Below, piece after piece: positions 11,320 to 22,539 of a stretch of DNA of 64,000 nt. The position numbers were made by a program, and so were the translations under genes. The DNA is from Monarcha castaneiventris obscurior (Eukaryota > Chordata > Aves > Passeriformes > Monarchidae), in NCBI GenBank assembly GCA_026261815.1, contig JAMPIT010000230.1, positions 43,174,501 to 43,238,500 on the forward strand. Reading direction: 5' to 3'. Position 1 is the stretch's first letter, and every line of letters starts with the position of its first letter. Below the pieces are notes generated by a model. That model made no database searches. It saw only the letters and a list, made by a program, of their open reading frames with translations, and was not told where the DNA came from.

Positions 11320-12075
11320 TTGGCAAGTTACAGGCATGTTTGGTCCTTTTCTCACCAGCCAGAAGCCAATTTCACTGACTTCAGTGGGAGAGCAAGACCC
11401 ATTGCCAGATCCTTTGAAAAAAATCCCATCAGAAGCCTTTTTTGTGCTGCAGTATCAAGGGGGAAACAGTGATGACTTGGAGCATAGTCAGTCAACTTTA
11501 TTATTGGAAATAGAAGATGCATGTATTACATAAATAACATAAATGAAATACTATCAGGGAATATGTTGCTATATAAAAACAACTGTGTATTGAAAACAAG
11601 CCCCAGGACAATTCACTCCAGCAGCTTAGGAATGACCTGTTTATATGATGGGAACCCAGATGAACTAGTCCAGTCCTTGCTAGTCCAGGTACAGCCCTTG
11701 GCAAACATAAAACTGCTGAGCACTGTTTGTGCCAATATATTCATGCCCAGCTGAAGGTCTGACCTCAGTGATTTTTTACTGAGAAAAAGTTTAAAGTAAA
11801 AAAACTTAAATAAACAGAAATGGTGGGAAAGAAGTGCAGGTCACCCTGTCAGCTTAACAAAGCTTTGCTGGCTGTTGGCTAAAAGGTATCAGTGGTTCTT
11901 TGCAGTCCCGTGCTTGGTAGTAACCCCTCCAGTTTGGGTCGCACACCCTGCACTTCCAGGTTGGAGGTGTCAAGACAGGATCCTGCCCATTGGACAGGAT
12001 TCCACTTTTGCTGCTTTGTTTAACAGCAGCATGGTGTTAGGTCTTCCAAGACATCAAGTGTGAGCCAAGCTGGAA

Positions 12076-12091
12076 ACACACACACACACAA
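12076..12091. repeat. (CA)n microsatellite, short
   Basis: About seven perfect AC dinucleotides between the CLEC3B stop codon and the distal poly(A) signal. Confidence 0.9.
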
Positions 12092-12156
12092 ATGCAGAGT
12101 GCACGCTTCTGAGGTTGTCATTATTGCCAAACTCTCCGCTGTTCAAATGACTATAA

Positions 12157-12162
12157 AATAAA
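12157..12162 (+). terminator. CLEC3B: Distal CLEC3B poly(A) signal AATAAA with GT-rich downstream element
   Basis: The hexamer sits in ATAAAATAAAAATACC. Thirty to eighty bases further on lie GGAGTTGTGTCAGTGTG and a TTCTTCTCGTCTTTC tract, i.e. GU- and U-rich downstream elements in the right order. This is the best-looking end signal after CLEC3B. Confidence 0.5.
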
Positions 12163-12647
12163 AATACCTATATAGCTTGCTGAAGGAATGGAGTTGTGTC
12201 AGTGTGATTGGAGTGCTTTCTTCTTCTCGTCTTTCTCTTCAGAGCAGCTCCAGGGATCTGTCTGAAGGCTGGAGATAACAAAGACGGGAAAAGCAGAAAG
12301 TAAGAGCCTCCCACCCTGTAACATGCTTTATAGGATTCTCCCCCTCCTGCCCTGTTACCATCCCAGTCACATCATACACAGAATACAGGCAGGGAATCCT
12401 TTTATAAGAAAACAAGATTTCCTTCTTCCACTCCCTTGCTGCTGGGAAATTTCATTCTGAAATACAAGCTAACCCAGAGGGGAGGTCCTTCCCTCAGCCC
12501 TGTTTGGCAGCAGTGGTGGTGCTGGGGGAGGTGGCACCTCAGGTCCCAGCATGGACCCAGTCCTTCCCAGGCTGTCTCCCCCCTCAACGAGCAGAGCTGC
12601 AGTGGCACCAAGATTCCCTCTCCTTCACCCACTGAGGTGGTGATGAC

Positions 12648-12710
12648 TTCCTCCTCCTCCTCCTCCTCCTCCTCCTCTTCCTCCTCTTCCTCCTCCTCTT
12701 CCTCCTCTTC
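12648..12710. repeat. (TCC)n / (GGA)n polypurine-polypyrimidine microsatellite
   Basis: Sixty-three bases of TCC units with occasional TTC, so that one strand is pure pyrimidine and the other pure purine. It reads as poly-Ser on the plus strand and as poly-Glu or Lys/Arg-rich on the minus strand in flanking open frames; these low-complexity reading frames are not evidence of a gene. Confidence 0.95.
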
Positions 12711-15030
12711 AGTGTCCCATGTAGGAGAGAAGACCATCCATGTAGAATACAGTGTCTCACACCAGTCTGTGAAGTTTCAACATCTGGAGGACCACATGTG
12801 AAATTAGGTCTCTTTTGCATAGCCCTTCAATGAGCTTTACTTTGGACCCTGCTCCTGACGTTTTCCAAGACTCTTTGCTGTAGGTCATGGTTACACCCCA
12901 CAAGCCAGCTTGTCTCAATACAAATCCTCCAGTTCCTCTGGCAGATGTTCCCTCCATGTTTCGAGATATACATGAAGGCAAAGCAGCGATGCTGGAAGTG
13001 CTGCTGGCTTTAATCCTGACTGGTCATAAACCACAAGGTCTTAAAACACAAATGAGTGGTCAGAGAAATAAACAGAGGGCTTTTATGGGAGCCCAAGAAT
13101 GAAAGAGGAACAGGGTGAAAACCATGGACCCTGGCAATGCTGAGCTTCAGGGAAGTTGTGGGTGCTGGAGCTGGACCATCTTTGTGTGGAGTGTGAATCT
13201 GAAAAACAGCCATGGAGATGGATGCCAAAGGATATTCCCAGAGAGGACATGAAGGAGTCAATCTGTCAAATCTAAAAAATAGCAAGTCACTCTCAGAAAA
13301 TGTCTTGCTCGTATCTCTCTTGCTCTGTATTTTCACAAACCTAAACTCCTGCCAGCACCATTCCTCATAGATGTTTTGCTCTTCTGAAGCTGGGAGGAGC
13401 ACTGGGAGGGATGGCTTTGCCTCTGCTGTACTTGTTGGATCCAGGATGACAAAACTGACCTTGTCATCTCAGTGCTACATTTATAAGTTAAATATTATGC
13501 TTACAATCTTCTTCTTACTGTACATTGTGAACTAGAAATTTTCTTTGAAAAGCCAAAGAGGAGGAATTTCTAGAAGATTCCTCATCCTTGCTTACCACAG
13601 CAATGTTGTTTTTTTGTCCAGCCCTGTGTTCTGTGGTCACAGGGAATGCCAGGATGGTGGGATTGAACAGGGGATGCTGGCTGCCTCCATAGGGAAACTG
13701 TCCCAAGCACACGTGGTCCATCTGCTGGGGGCCAGGACAGGAATCACTTTTTTGGTCTTCCATTAAATCCTTTGGCACTCAAGCCAGAGTGGAACATATG
13801 CTGTCCACAAAGTGTGGTCTCAACCAAAGGCATGCAGACTAATGGAACAAAACCTCAGCTCTTCCCCCAGGGAAAGGAAATGTGGAAGTGATCATGTCTG
13901 AACCATTGTATTGTGTTGCCTGCAATCCCTAATGAACCTCATGTTGTTAAAAATAGGAGATGTTGTACAAGACCTTGTGCCACCGATGGCACTGCTCAGC
14001 TGCTCGTGGCTCTGTGACACAGCAGAGGAAAGATGAAGCATGAAATGTACATATATTTATATAAACAAAAGAATAAAAGTTACTGGGTGAGCCTACAGAA
14101 GGAGTTCCCCCAGCAATGTGCCATCCACAGCTGACTTCAACAGAGTTGCACTAACCCACCCCACTGATTGCCCCCAGCCCAATTCACCCTGGTCTGAAAG
14201 TTCAGGACCTGGTCTAGGTCTTTGCCTGAAGGTCCAAGAAAGGACCAAATGGTTCAGAGTGAAATGGATAACCATAAAGCAGGTAATACCTTTCCAAAGT
14301 CTCCCTCTGCAGGAGGGCCAGAACAGCACAGTATTCACACACCTCAGCAGCCAGGTTGCTTTTGGCTTCAGTCAGTGAAAGGGCTGGGTAGGCAAAGGTG
14401 GGTAGGAATTTGGGAATTGTGAGCCAAAAGCTTGTTTTGAGCTTCAAACAGTTTTGTGGGACTTGGTAGTAATCCTAACAAGAAACCCAACCCCACACCT
14501 TGGCTCCTTGTGTGTGTCTGCTCAGCCTGGGTGTTACCCAGACCAGAGGCTCTCTCCACATCGGGTGCACCCTCTCCCTGTCATCCTTTGCAAGGAACAG
14601 TCCCCCAACACCTCTGCTCCTGCCTGACACGGGGGGAACACACTTCCCACCCCTGTGGCTGTGGAATGAGACCACTGGTAGAAGGAACCTCCAAAGGGAA
14701 GGACCTCCTCTGCCCATGAACCACTGAGTCTTGTGATTCCTATAGGTTTTACTGTTTGCTCCTGCTCCTGTGTAAGCACTGAGCCCCACTGTCAGTCTCT
14801 CCTTTTAAAAATAATAATAATTAAAAAATTAAAGTTACTTTTCTCCATCTCAGAACATCTCCCATAGACAGGGAAGAAGCACAGATCTGTGAGACTCAGC
14901 AAATAAAGCTAAGCCACAACACCCCTGGGAGCATAAATATAAACCAGCTTGGGGGGTCACTAAACTAATGGAGAGCATAAAAATAAACTCCCTGGGGATA
15001 GAAGATAGAGAGGCTATCAGCCTACTGTGT

Positions 15031-15051
15031 ACAAAACAAAACAAAACAAAA
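15031..15051. repeat. (AAAAC)n short repeat
   Basis: Four tandem ACAAA/AAAAC units in intergenic DNA. Confidence 0.85.
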
Positions 15052-15711
15052 AGATGGTTTATTGCTTTTATATATAGAAGAGGGAGTCCAAAGGTAACAA
15101 TTGGAGACTGTTCCAAATACAGCTGAAAACAAATCACAGCCATTTTAGGCTCACAACTGGCAGCCTCTCCACTCTGTCCTGTGCTGTGCAGACAGGTCAG
15201 TGTCTGCATCACCTCCCTGCGACCTCCCTGTCCTGCTGTGCTGGAGCCTGGGGCCATCCATGCTGGCAGCAGCCACAAGGCACCCCAGTGCCTGCAGCAT
15301 CCCTCCAGGAAGGAAAGAAAAACCCAAGGTGATGTGCTGCCGAGAGGTAAGGCCAGCTGCTGCTCTCAGAACACGGCTGCTCTCGCCTCAGCCCTGTTAG
15401 AAAGCTGGCCCTGAGCCTGGGGCAGAGAACACAACACCCAAGACATTTGCCAACCTGACAATGGAGAACATACCTCAAGAAGCTGTGTCTAGAGAACACT
15501 GTTTGGGAAGCACTGCAGCTTGTAAAAGAAAATGCAGGAGGGGAAATAAAACCTACAAGCCCTGCTGCCATGCAGAAATGCCCCACAGACAGCTTGGTTT
15601 CCCACTGCAATGTCAGTAACTCCTATCACGCCCATTAACAAGGATCCCAAAAGTGAGGTCTCTGACATCCAATAGCTTACCCTGCTTCTGTGTTTCTCAG
15701 GAACCCTGAGA

Positions 15712-16120
15712 CCACATCCAGAGTGCCAGGTCTAGTTTTGGACTCCCCAGTACAGGAGGGACAAGGGCCTAGTGAAGTAGAAGGGATTTGGGGAGCTGTT
15801 GTGTGAGGAGAGAGCGAGAGCTGAGACTGCCCAGCCTGGAGAAGAGAAGGCTCAGGGGATCTTATCTTCAATGCCTGATGGAGGAAGGTGGTGAAGACAG
15901 AGGCGTGGGCACAAACTGAAATACAAGAAATTCTGCTTAAAGAGAATCCTTTTTCTCTGTGAGGATAGTCAGGCCCTGACTACCCCAGGTTGCTGAGAGA
16001 GGCTGTGGAGCCTCTACCCTTGGAGGTACTCAAAACCTGACTGGACATGGCCCTGGCCAATGGGACCTTGCTCTGAGCAGGAGGTGTAATCCAGCCATCT
16101 CCAGAGGTCCCATCAACTTC
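15712..16120 (+). mobile_element. CR1 LINE 3' fragment
   Basis: The segment follows the CR1 3' region in order: TACAGGAGGGACAAGGGCCT, then CCCAGCCTGGAGAAGAGAAG, GGGCACAAACTGAAATACA, TTGCTGAGAGAGGCTGTGGA, ACTGGACATGGCCCTGG and CCAGAGGTCCCATCAACTTC. It is diverged and lacks the short terminal repeats, so it is an old, 5'-truncated, inactive insertion in plus orientation. The limits are approximate. Confidence 0.85.
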
Positions 16121-16180
16121 TGTGCAAACACAGCCACTGAGCAAGGGATCCTACCTACCTAACTTACTCCTCTTCTACAG

Positions 16181-16273
16181 TCACAGGAGAAAAACAGGCA
16201 TTTCAGGAGCAGATGGATGACCTCAAACACCTGTTGGATGAGCTGTCATGCAAAAGCCTTCCTACAGAAAAAG
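16181..16273 (+). other. Candidate orphan exon encoding a coiled coil (phase 1/1)
   Basis: Seen: a pyrimidine-rich acceptor (CTTACTCCTCTTCTACAG), 93 nt with one frame open throughout, then a donor-like AAAAG|GTTAGC. In the open frame the segment starts and ends in phase 1 and encodes about 30 residues including QEQMDDLKHLLDELSCKSLP, an amphipathic heptad-like helix. This size and phase match CLEC3B exon 2 (99 nt, phase 1/1), and QMDDLKHLLDELS aligns without gaps to MIEDLKAMIDNIS of the tetranectin neck. No lectin-domain exon was found downstream. Possibilities are a decayed CLEC3-like duplicate, an exon of an unannotated gene, or chance. Coiled coils resemble each other easily, so confidence is low. 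Confidence 0.3.
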
Positions 16274-19200
16274 GTTAGCAAGAAAGTCAATAAAATAATC
16301 CCTTGTGGGATGTGATTTCCACACTCTAGTGCTGCCAGAGCTCTAGATACTAACTAGGTCGAGCTGGTCTGCCAAGTGTGATCAGAAGACAAGAGCTGAA
16401 ACTTCATTTAGTTATTCAGCCAAAAGGAAACTGGAAACAAACTCTACCAAATCACCAAAAAGCAAATGAAATTTTTTTTTTTTTTAATATTCAGTGTTCA
16501 ATCCAAACACACAATTGAGGAGTGCATAGATGAAGATTTGAATCAGCTCAACCACAGTGACAGGTTTGCTTTACTGTTAGAGCAGGTTACAGTCCAAGGG
16601 CAGCTTGAATTTCATCCAGATTCGTGTGCAATGTGGGCATTGCTCTGCCACTGGGAAGGCTTTGATCCAAAGCCCCTGATCCAAGCCATGCTGACATGGG
16701 GATCCAAACCCCAGATGAGCAATGGCACAGGTCCCACCTGCCCGAGCACCAGCACAGAGCTGCTGCAACACATATTTATCAAGCTATTTCACACTTTGTT
16801 CTATAATACATCCGAGCAGAAAGCCAAACCCCCAAGGGACCTTAAACCAGTCAAATTTTGGGAAACACTCCAGAAATTGCACTGATTATAAACAGGGTTA
16901 AACAATTGGTTCCATTGAAGAGTGAGGACTTGGAAGGAGCTGTGTGGGTGGGGCACTGTGTACCTACAGCAAGTGACCAACAAGTGTTATACACAGACTG
17001 GAAACAGAACTTGCTTTCAAAAAAGAAGAACAACAATTAGTGTGGTTTGTTCCTAAATTAAAAGGTATGCACCAAAAAAGAATGCAAACACAGCAAGTAG
17101 TTGGAGCATATCGCTGGAGAAAGGTAAACAATCCTGAAAGCACAGTACTAGGGAAAAAAACACCTTACAGATAAAATATGGAAAGCTTGAAACAGCCAGA
17201 AATCATCATTACTGAGAACTTTGCCTTCTTTTAAACATTCATAGGAATTGTTTGCCAGTCTCTATGAGTAGCTTAATTTTTAAGCCTGCTGAAACTACAG
17301 ACATAGGTAGTGTTCACAGCCAGATATAAAAGCACCTCATGACTTTGATCAGGTGATAAATGTCCATTAAAAAAGGAGAGCAGACAGCCCTGAAGGCCAA
17401 ACTGCAGAGAGCAAAGCAAAAACTCAGCCTTTCATTCATGTGCTAATGAGGGAGCTGGGATGACCCTGGAGGTCCCTAGAAAATCTTGGTCTTGAGTCTC
17501 AGGAGCTGGCTGCATCAGGTGAGGCAGAGCTCACAGTAGTGATATTGCCTTGTGGTCACCATCCTGTCACCTTCCCTGCAGGGCCATCGACAGCACTCCC
17601 TTCCTGCTCTCCTTGCCCTTTCCCAATGCCCTGAACTCACACTCCTTGGGGATTAAAGTTGATAGCTCCAGAGACAAGGGACTTGAAGTTGCATTCACTT
17701 TGGGTAAAAAGTAAGAGACGTTATGGCTGTAAAGCTCTGGACCTTAAAATCAGGAAATTAAGATATATCAGAATGAGGTGGAATCACCCCGAAAGGAAAC
17801 ATATAGGAAAATTCTCTACCCTCAGAATAAGCCCTAAATTTCAGCTTAGTGATTAAAATGAAAATTGATATCTGAGCCTTCAAGAGTGAAGGGATGCATT
17901 ATTCTCATCATCTTTTTCTGCTTCAAAGTGGCAGGAAGGGGAATGTCTCTCCTTTGTTCCACTCCCCAGTGTCAGAAAGCCACCAAGTCACGACCACTGC
18001 ATCACCTAAAGCACAGTGTGAATTGGTGGAGATGTTTTTACTCCAGTCAGTGTCAGCGAAGCAAGTACAGATTGGAAAAAGGTTAAAAAAAACACTTTGG
18101 AGAAAGGTTACTGGTCGAGATATGATTCACTGCACCATTCATGGACCTGGGTTATTGTTCTGCACCCTTCCACCTAATTTGGTGTATAATTAGGTGTTAC
18201 TTATACAAGAGGTCATTCATGTCAAGAGAAGCAGTACTTTCCAGACTAATTTGAGTTTTTCCTACATATATTAATGCTTTCCCAAGTACCTCTCCAGCTA
18301 CTTGAGATGTCAACTACTTCAAGTACTGCCACTTCATTCAGCGCTGAAGCAGCTTTGTGGCTGCTCCGTGGCGAAACCTGGGGACCTTGCTGTAGCAAAC
18401 TTCACACAGCAGCTTGCTGCATTCCAGGCAGGTTCAGGTGAGGCTAGAGCAAGAAATATATTGTAGACAGAGGTTTATAAGTATTTCACAAGAAAACTGA
18501 GAGAACATTCACCAAAAAAATCAGTTTCTGGAAAGCTCTGTCTTGAACTTCACTGACTGGGAGTGTGGGGAGAAAGGCAGACAAGACAACAGTAGGAAAA
18601 GAAAGGAGGGTGCTGACAAAACTCCACCTTTCAGTGGTGTTTGGAGCACCTTCATTGATGCATGGTTCAACCTCTGGAGCCTGACCAGTCTTAGGTCCAG
18701 AAGCGCTACTTTCCCAGCCATAACCGGGGCACAGATTCCTTAAACATCCCCCATGAGCTGTATTGGGAAGCACTCTAACAGAAATTCATCAACTCCTTTC
18801 AGCTGAAGCTGTATCTTGTCCTTTAACCCAGATGGGTGACCATAGAAACCTAAGGAGAACATGAGAGAGTTTGACCTGCAGAGCTGACCAGCCAAATATA
18901 TAAAATGTCAGAATACATAGGTATATTGTCAATTGCCCATTTTCCTAAGATGTTTGACTAGCAAGGAAAAATATTGTCTTCTGGGGTACTAGACACATGC
19001 TTGAACCCATACATCTTGCTGGACTGGTTTAAGATACTTAGAAATTTGTTCTTCAAAAGCCCAAAGAAGAGAAAATAGAGAGGAAGATCTAATCACGTGC
19101 GGCCTATTCTTTTTTATTGGTCTGAAAGATTAACCTATAAAATATTCACCAAACAATCATACTAGAATATTTTATTAGGCCTTTGGTTACTTTTTAGGGT

Positions 19201-20276
19201 TTGCCTCTTGTTAAATAAACTCCCCTTAACTTAAGGAAACTATGGGAAAACCTATTAACTGTTTCTAAGCTTTCGAATGGGTAAAGCATTCAGCTGTGAA
19301 AGGAATTAACAAGTATCTGAACAGGTTTGATTCGGCAGAAAGTAGAACAGTTTTAATTTACTGTGCAAGTGTGGAATCTATAAAGATTCAAGCTGTTGAG
19401 CTTGCACCTTACTAAAATGATAATTCTTATACAAAAATATTTATCACTGCATTTTTCTTTAAAGCCCTCATTTCTGAGAAAATCAGGAGCAGGGACATTT
19501 TTCCGAGTAGCCTAACTCTGATAGTTTCTGCCTCAAGAGAAGCTGCCAGTGGATGTCCAGGTCTTCAAAGCTGAAAGCTTCAGGCTGTCATGCCCCAAAG
19601 TGTATATGCAGAACTTAGTATGAGCAAAACTCTACTTAGCAGCTTAAACTGTACAGCAGTAGGGTTTTTTTCCCTTTGTAGTTAACCCTGTATTACAAAA
19701 CAACACCTCTGTGCATCTGTTCGTGGGTTACTTTTTCCAGAAGCCAGCAATTAAATAAAAGTAGCATTTTGAGAGGAAAAACACACCACTAGTTTGCTTC
19801 TCCTTCATTTTAAAAAACCGCAGGGCACCTTTTAAATAAAAAGCATTTGCGATGAATTTGAAGCAGAGGCTGAAACAATTTGGTTTAAGAGCCTGCAGTT
19901 CACTCCTGAGACCAAGTGGTGAATCTCATTTAAGGACAGGTTCTTCTGTGCAGAAAACTAGATTTACACAAGTAATTAGTAGCTGCTTTTCCACCATTAA
20001 TCTCATGTATGAAGGGAAGTGTCCATATGGGCTCTGTCTGCCGTGTTTTAGCCCTTAAGGCAAAGACCAGTATGGGATATTTTTCCCATCATGGCAACTG
20101 GCAAAGGTTATATCCCTTTCAGGCAGAACCATTCCCAGGGTTCCTGAGGAAGAGGAACATCCAAGCCCATCCCCATTTAATTTAAGGAGGTGAAAGGGAA
20201 GTAAGTGACCCCTCACCTCTCTCCATATTTACCCAAACCAGCCCACCAAAGGATGCAGCCTCCAAAATAAATGGCA

Positions 20277-20425
20277 ACCAACAAGGGCAAACAACAATTA
20301 AAAATAAAATTTAAAATAAATAAAATCAAATAAAGTAAATATTAAAGGAAACTAAATATTAAATACATGCAATTTCAAATGAAAAATAATTTAATTTTAA
20401 AAAATTATTAGAAGTTAATAAATAA
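20277..20425. repeat. AT-rich low-complexity region
   Basis: About 150 bases composed almost only of A and T in irregular AAATAAA/AAATTTAA words. The many AATAAA words on the plus strand here are a consequence of composition and are not read as poly(A) signals. Confidence 0.85.
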
Positions 20426-22502
20426 AGAGAAACGGGAGCACATACTTTACATGAAACATTTAGTCAGTTCTAAATACTTTCTCAAAGCAAATAATCTCCA
20501 GCTAGAAAAAAATAAAATAGTTCTGTTGCAAAGATGACAGGATACTGCCAAAACATCTTCTCTCATTTTCTTCTGAGAAAGCACTTCACAGAAAAGCGAG
20601 GTCATTTTTTCTAGCCTCATGTCTAAAAAAGGTGCTGTGTGCTGAGAGAGCACTGCTCTGTTGGAGTATCTTTGACAGGATGCATCATGGCACTCATTCT
20701 ACAGCTGTGAGCAACTGCAGCAGTTGTGCCAGGATAAATGCACGTATCTACATACAAAATGCACTCACAAATGGAGCAGGGAACAAAGCAGTTCCTTGGA
20801 TCTTTGAAGATTCATCTTGCCCAGAAGCATAAAGCCTGTTTTGTGTGCAGCAGTGTAGCAATTCTTTAAGACAAGAAATGGATGCAGCCCAAACCTCAAA
20901 CAACACCTTTTATGTGTTAAGTGTTGCTAATTGAAACAATTTGCCATGCTTCATTTATGTCGAAGAAACTTCTGGCATGTTGTTTCAACGTCCTTGTAGA
21001 AGGACTGTTCTTTCCTCCAGGCTGGATCAGTTCTCCACGCCCCAACTCCTCAGTTTCAAAGACAATCACTAGGCTGGATGTAGAAAGCCATTTATACTCA
21101 AGAAATACATCCTCCAACTATTTTTTTTTTTTTTGTTTCCAGCTTCAGATTTTTTGGGGAGGCAGATTTGCTCCCACCTTTGTGTATATCGCAGTCTGCA
21201 GTTAGATGCTGGCTGGTGAAGATGTGCCCATGGAAGAGTGAGATTCGCTGTTCTGCTCTCTCCTTGCTCCCCCCAGAACATTCACAGACTTAAATAAATG
21301 TATTCTCTGTCACACTCACAGGTATCCCAGGGCAGTTTCTTCAGAGTAACATGATTTTTTTCCCTCCCTAGGGTCAAGGGGTTGAAGTCTCACTGTTAGT
21401 CTGGTGTCAACAATAAAAATTACTTTCTCAATTCCTACTGGTGCTTTACAGATTATGTTGTAATGCAACAAAATAGTAACCTGGCTTTTGATCTGTCTGG
21501 AAATTCGACTATTCACAAACATGCTTAAAAATAAAGAAATTACTGAGTATTTTGATAGCTCAGGATTGTCCAAACCTTACAAATTCAAGCCCAAGAAGCA
21601 AGAGGTACCTTTTCAGCTTTGCTAGTTTGGGCAATAAAACCCTGAGCTTCTCTTTGCTCTTCAAAAGCAAATTACATTTGGGCCAGGAGTTCTGCAACTG
21701 CTGTCTTCCTATGGAGCCCCACCTTTCAATTAATGGCTAATTAGACTTAGAAATTTTCATTTTTAGATAAAGACCACTGCCAGGGAATTACTGCAGGATG
21801 GCACAATTGCAGTAAAGATACAAATGATGAGCACTTGCATTTACATTTGTATTAAGTGGCAGTTCTGGAGAGGGCCTAGGATGAGAGACTGGATGATTCT
21901 TGCTGCCTTTCCCATGCCTTCCAAGAGATGTCATTAATTAAGCCTAGGATCCATCCCCAGCAATTACTGGGATCCTTGGTAGTAAGGGTTGCAAACATCA
22001 TTTTCTATATGCATGAAACTTGCCCCAAAATAAATTAATAAATAATAAAAAAATCGAAAGAGCAATCAGTATGTACTGATTCAATTAACTTATATTTAGA
22101 ACAAAATGGACTTCACACATTTTCATAAGGGTCACTGCTGGGCTGAAGGACTGTTCATAAAACATGCTATTATCCTTGAAAAGAAATTAATTTTGAATTC
22201 AATTGTATGTGTCAGTTGGGCATGAATAAACTACAAGCATCTCGATCCTACTGAGAAGCTGCTGAACTGTTTATTTTTATATGAAATCCAGAAATATTTT
22301 ACAACCCTTCTCCTCAATGGTCTGAACACACGCCTTTAAAAACAGTCATTAACAGCATATCACTGGCTACACAAGAATAAGGACATGCACAGAGAGCAGT
22401 TTATTATCCCAGGAAACCAGGTTCCCTAGAAACCCCTTTCTATTGTGTAGGGTGATGGCATAGCTACCAACAGGCAGGCATCAAAATACTTCAGCCTGAG
22501 TT

Positions 22503-22518
22503 CACACACACACACACA
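22503..22518. repeat. (CA)n / (TG)n microsatellite just past CDCP1
   Basis: Eight CA dinucleotides on the plus strand, hence TG repeats in the sense direction of CDCP1. It lies about 45-65 bases beyond the AATAAATAAA at 22561-22570, where a GU-rich downstream element of a poly(A) site would be. Confidence 0.9.
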
Positions 22519-22539
22519 AAGGAGATACATTAGTTAGTC

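Larger units (their letters stand above)
10685..12180 (+). other. CLEC3B: CLEC3B 3'UTR (maximal extent)
   Basis: After the stop codon no further coding sequence is seen. Candidate AATAAA signals lie at 11314-11319, 11809-11814 and 12157-12162. The last is followed within about 35-60 bases by a marked GT/T-rich stretch (around 12192-12240), the arrangement expected of an efficient cleavage site. This gives a maximal 3'UTR of about 1.5 kb and a short alternative of about 0.65 kb. Which is used cannot be decided here. Confidence 0.5.
12300..15710. other. Intergenic DNA between CLEC3B and CDCP1 (left part)
   Basis: No gene recognised. It contains the TCC microsatellite (12648-12710) and a short AAAAC repeat (15031-15051). 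Several short open frames on both strands overlap one another and show no domain. A possible donor-like GTAAGG occurs at 15347, but nothing upstream of it is convincing as an exon. Confidence 0.6.
16280..22530. other. Intergenic DNA between CLEC3B and CDCP1 (right part)
   Basis: No gene recognised. It holds an AT-rich low-complexity patch (about 20277-20425) and several T- or A-rich runs. An open frame at about 16496-16885 after a TTCAG acceptor-like site has no recognisable domain, and its phase does not fit the candidate exon at 16181-16273. Confidence 0.55.

Noticed and set aside
12436..12801. Poly-Ser (plus) and poly-Glu/Arg (minus) reading frames around 12.4-12.8 kb
   Set aside because: These are translations of the TCC microsatellite, not genes.
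16466..16885. A 139-codon plus-strand frame following a TTCAG acceptor-like site
   Set aside because: No similarity recognised, and its phase does not match the candidate exon at 16181-16273. A noncoding origin is more likely, although RNA data could change this.
20277..20425. Cluster of AATAAA words suggesting multiple poly(A) signals
   Set aside because: They arise from A/T-only composition, with no GT-rich element following.
16274..22530. A second C-type-lectin domain exon that would complete a CLEC3-like duplicate
   Set aside because: I looked for WLGL/WIGL-type cores, QPD/EPN loops and the terminal CxxxLPYVC pattern on the plus strand and saw none.
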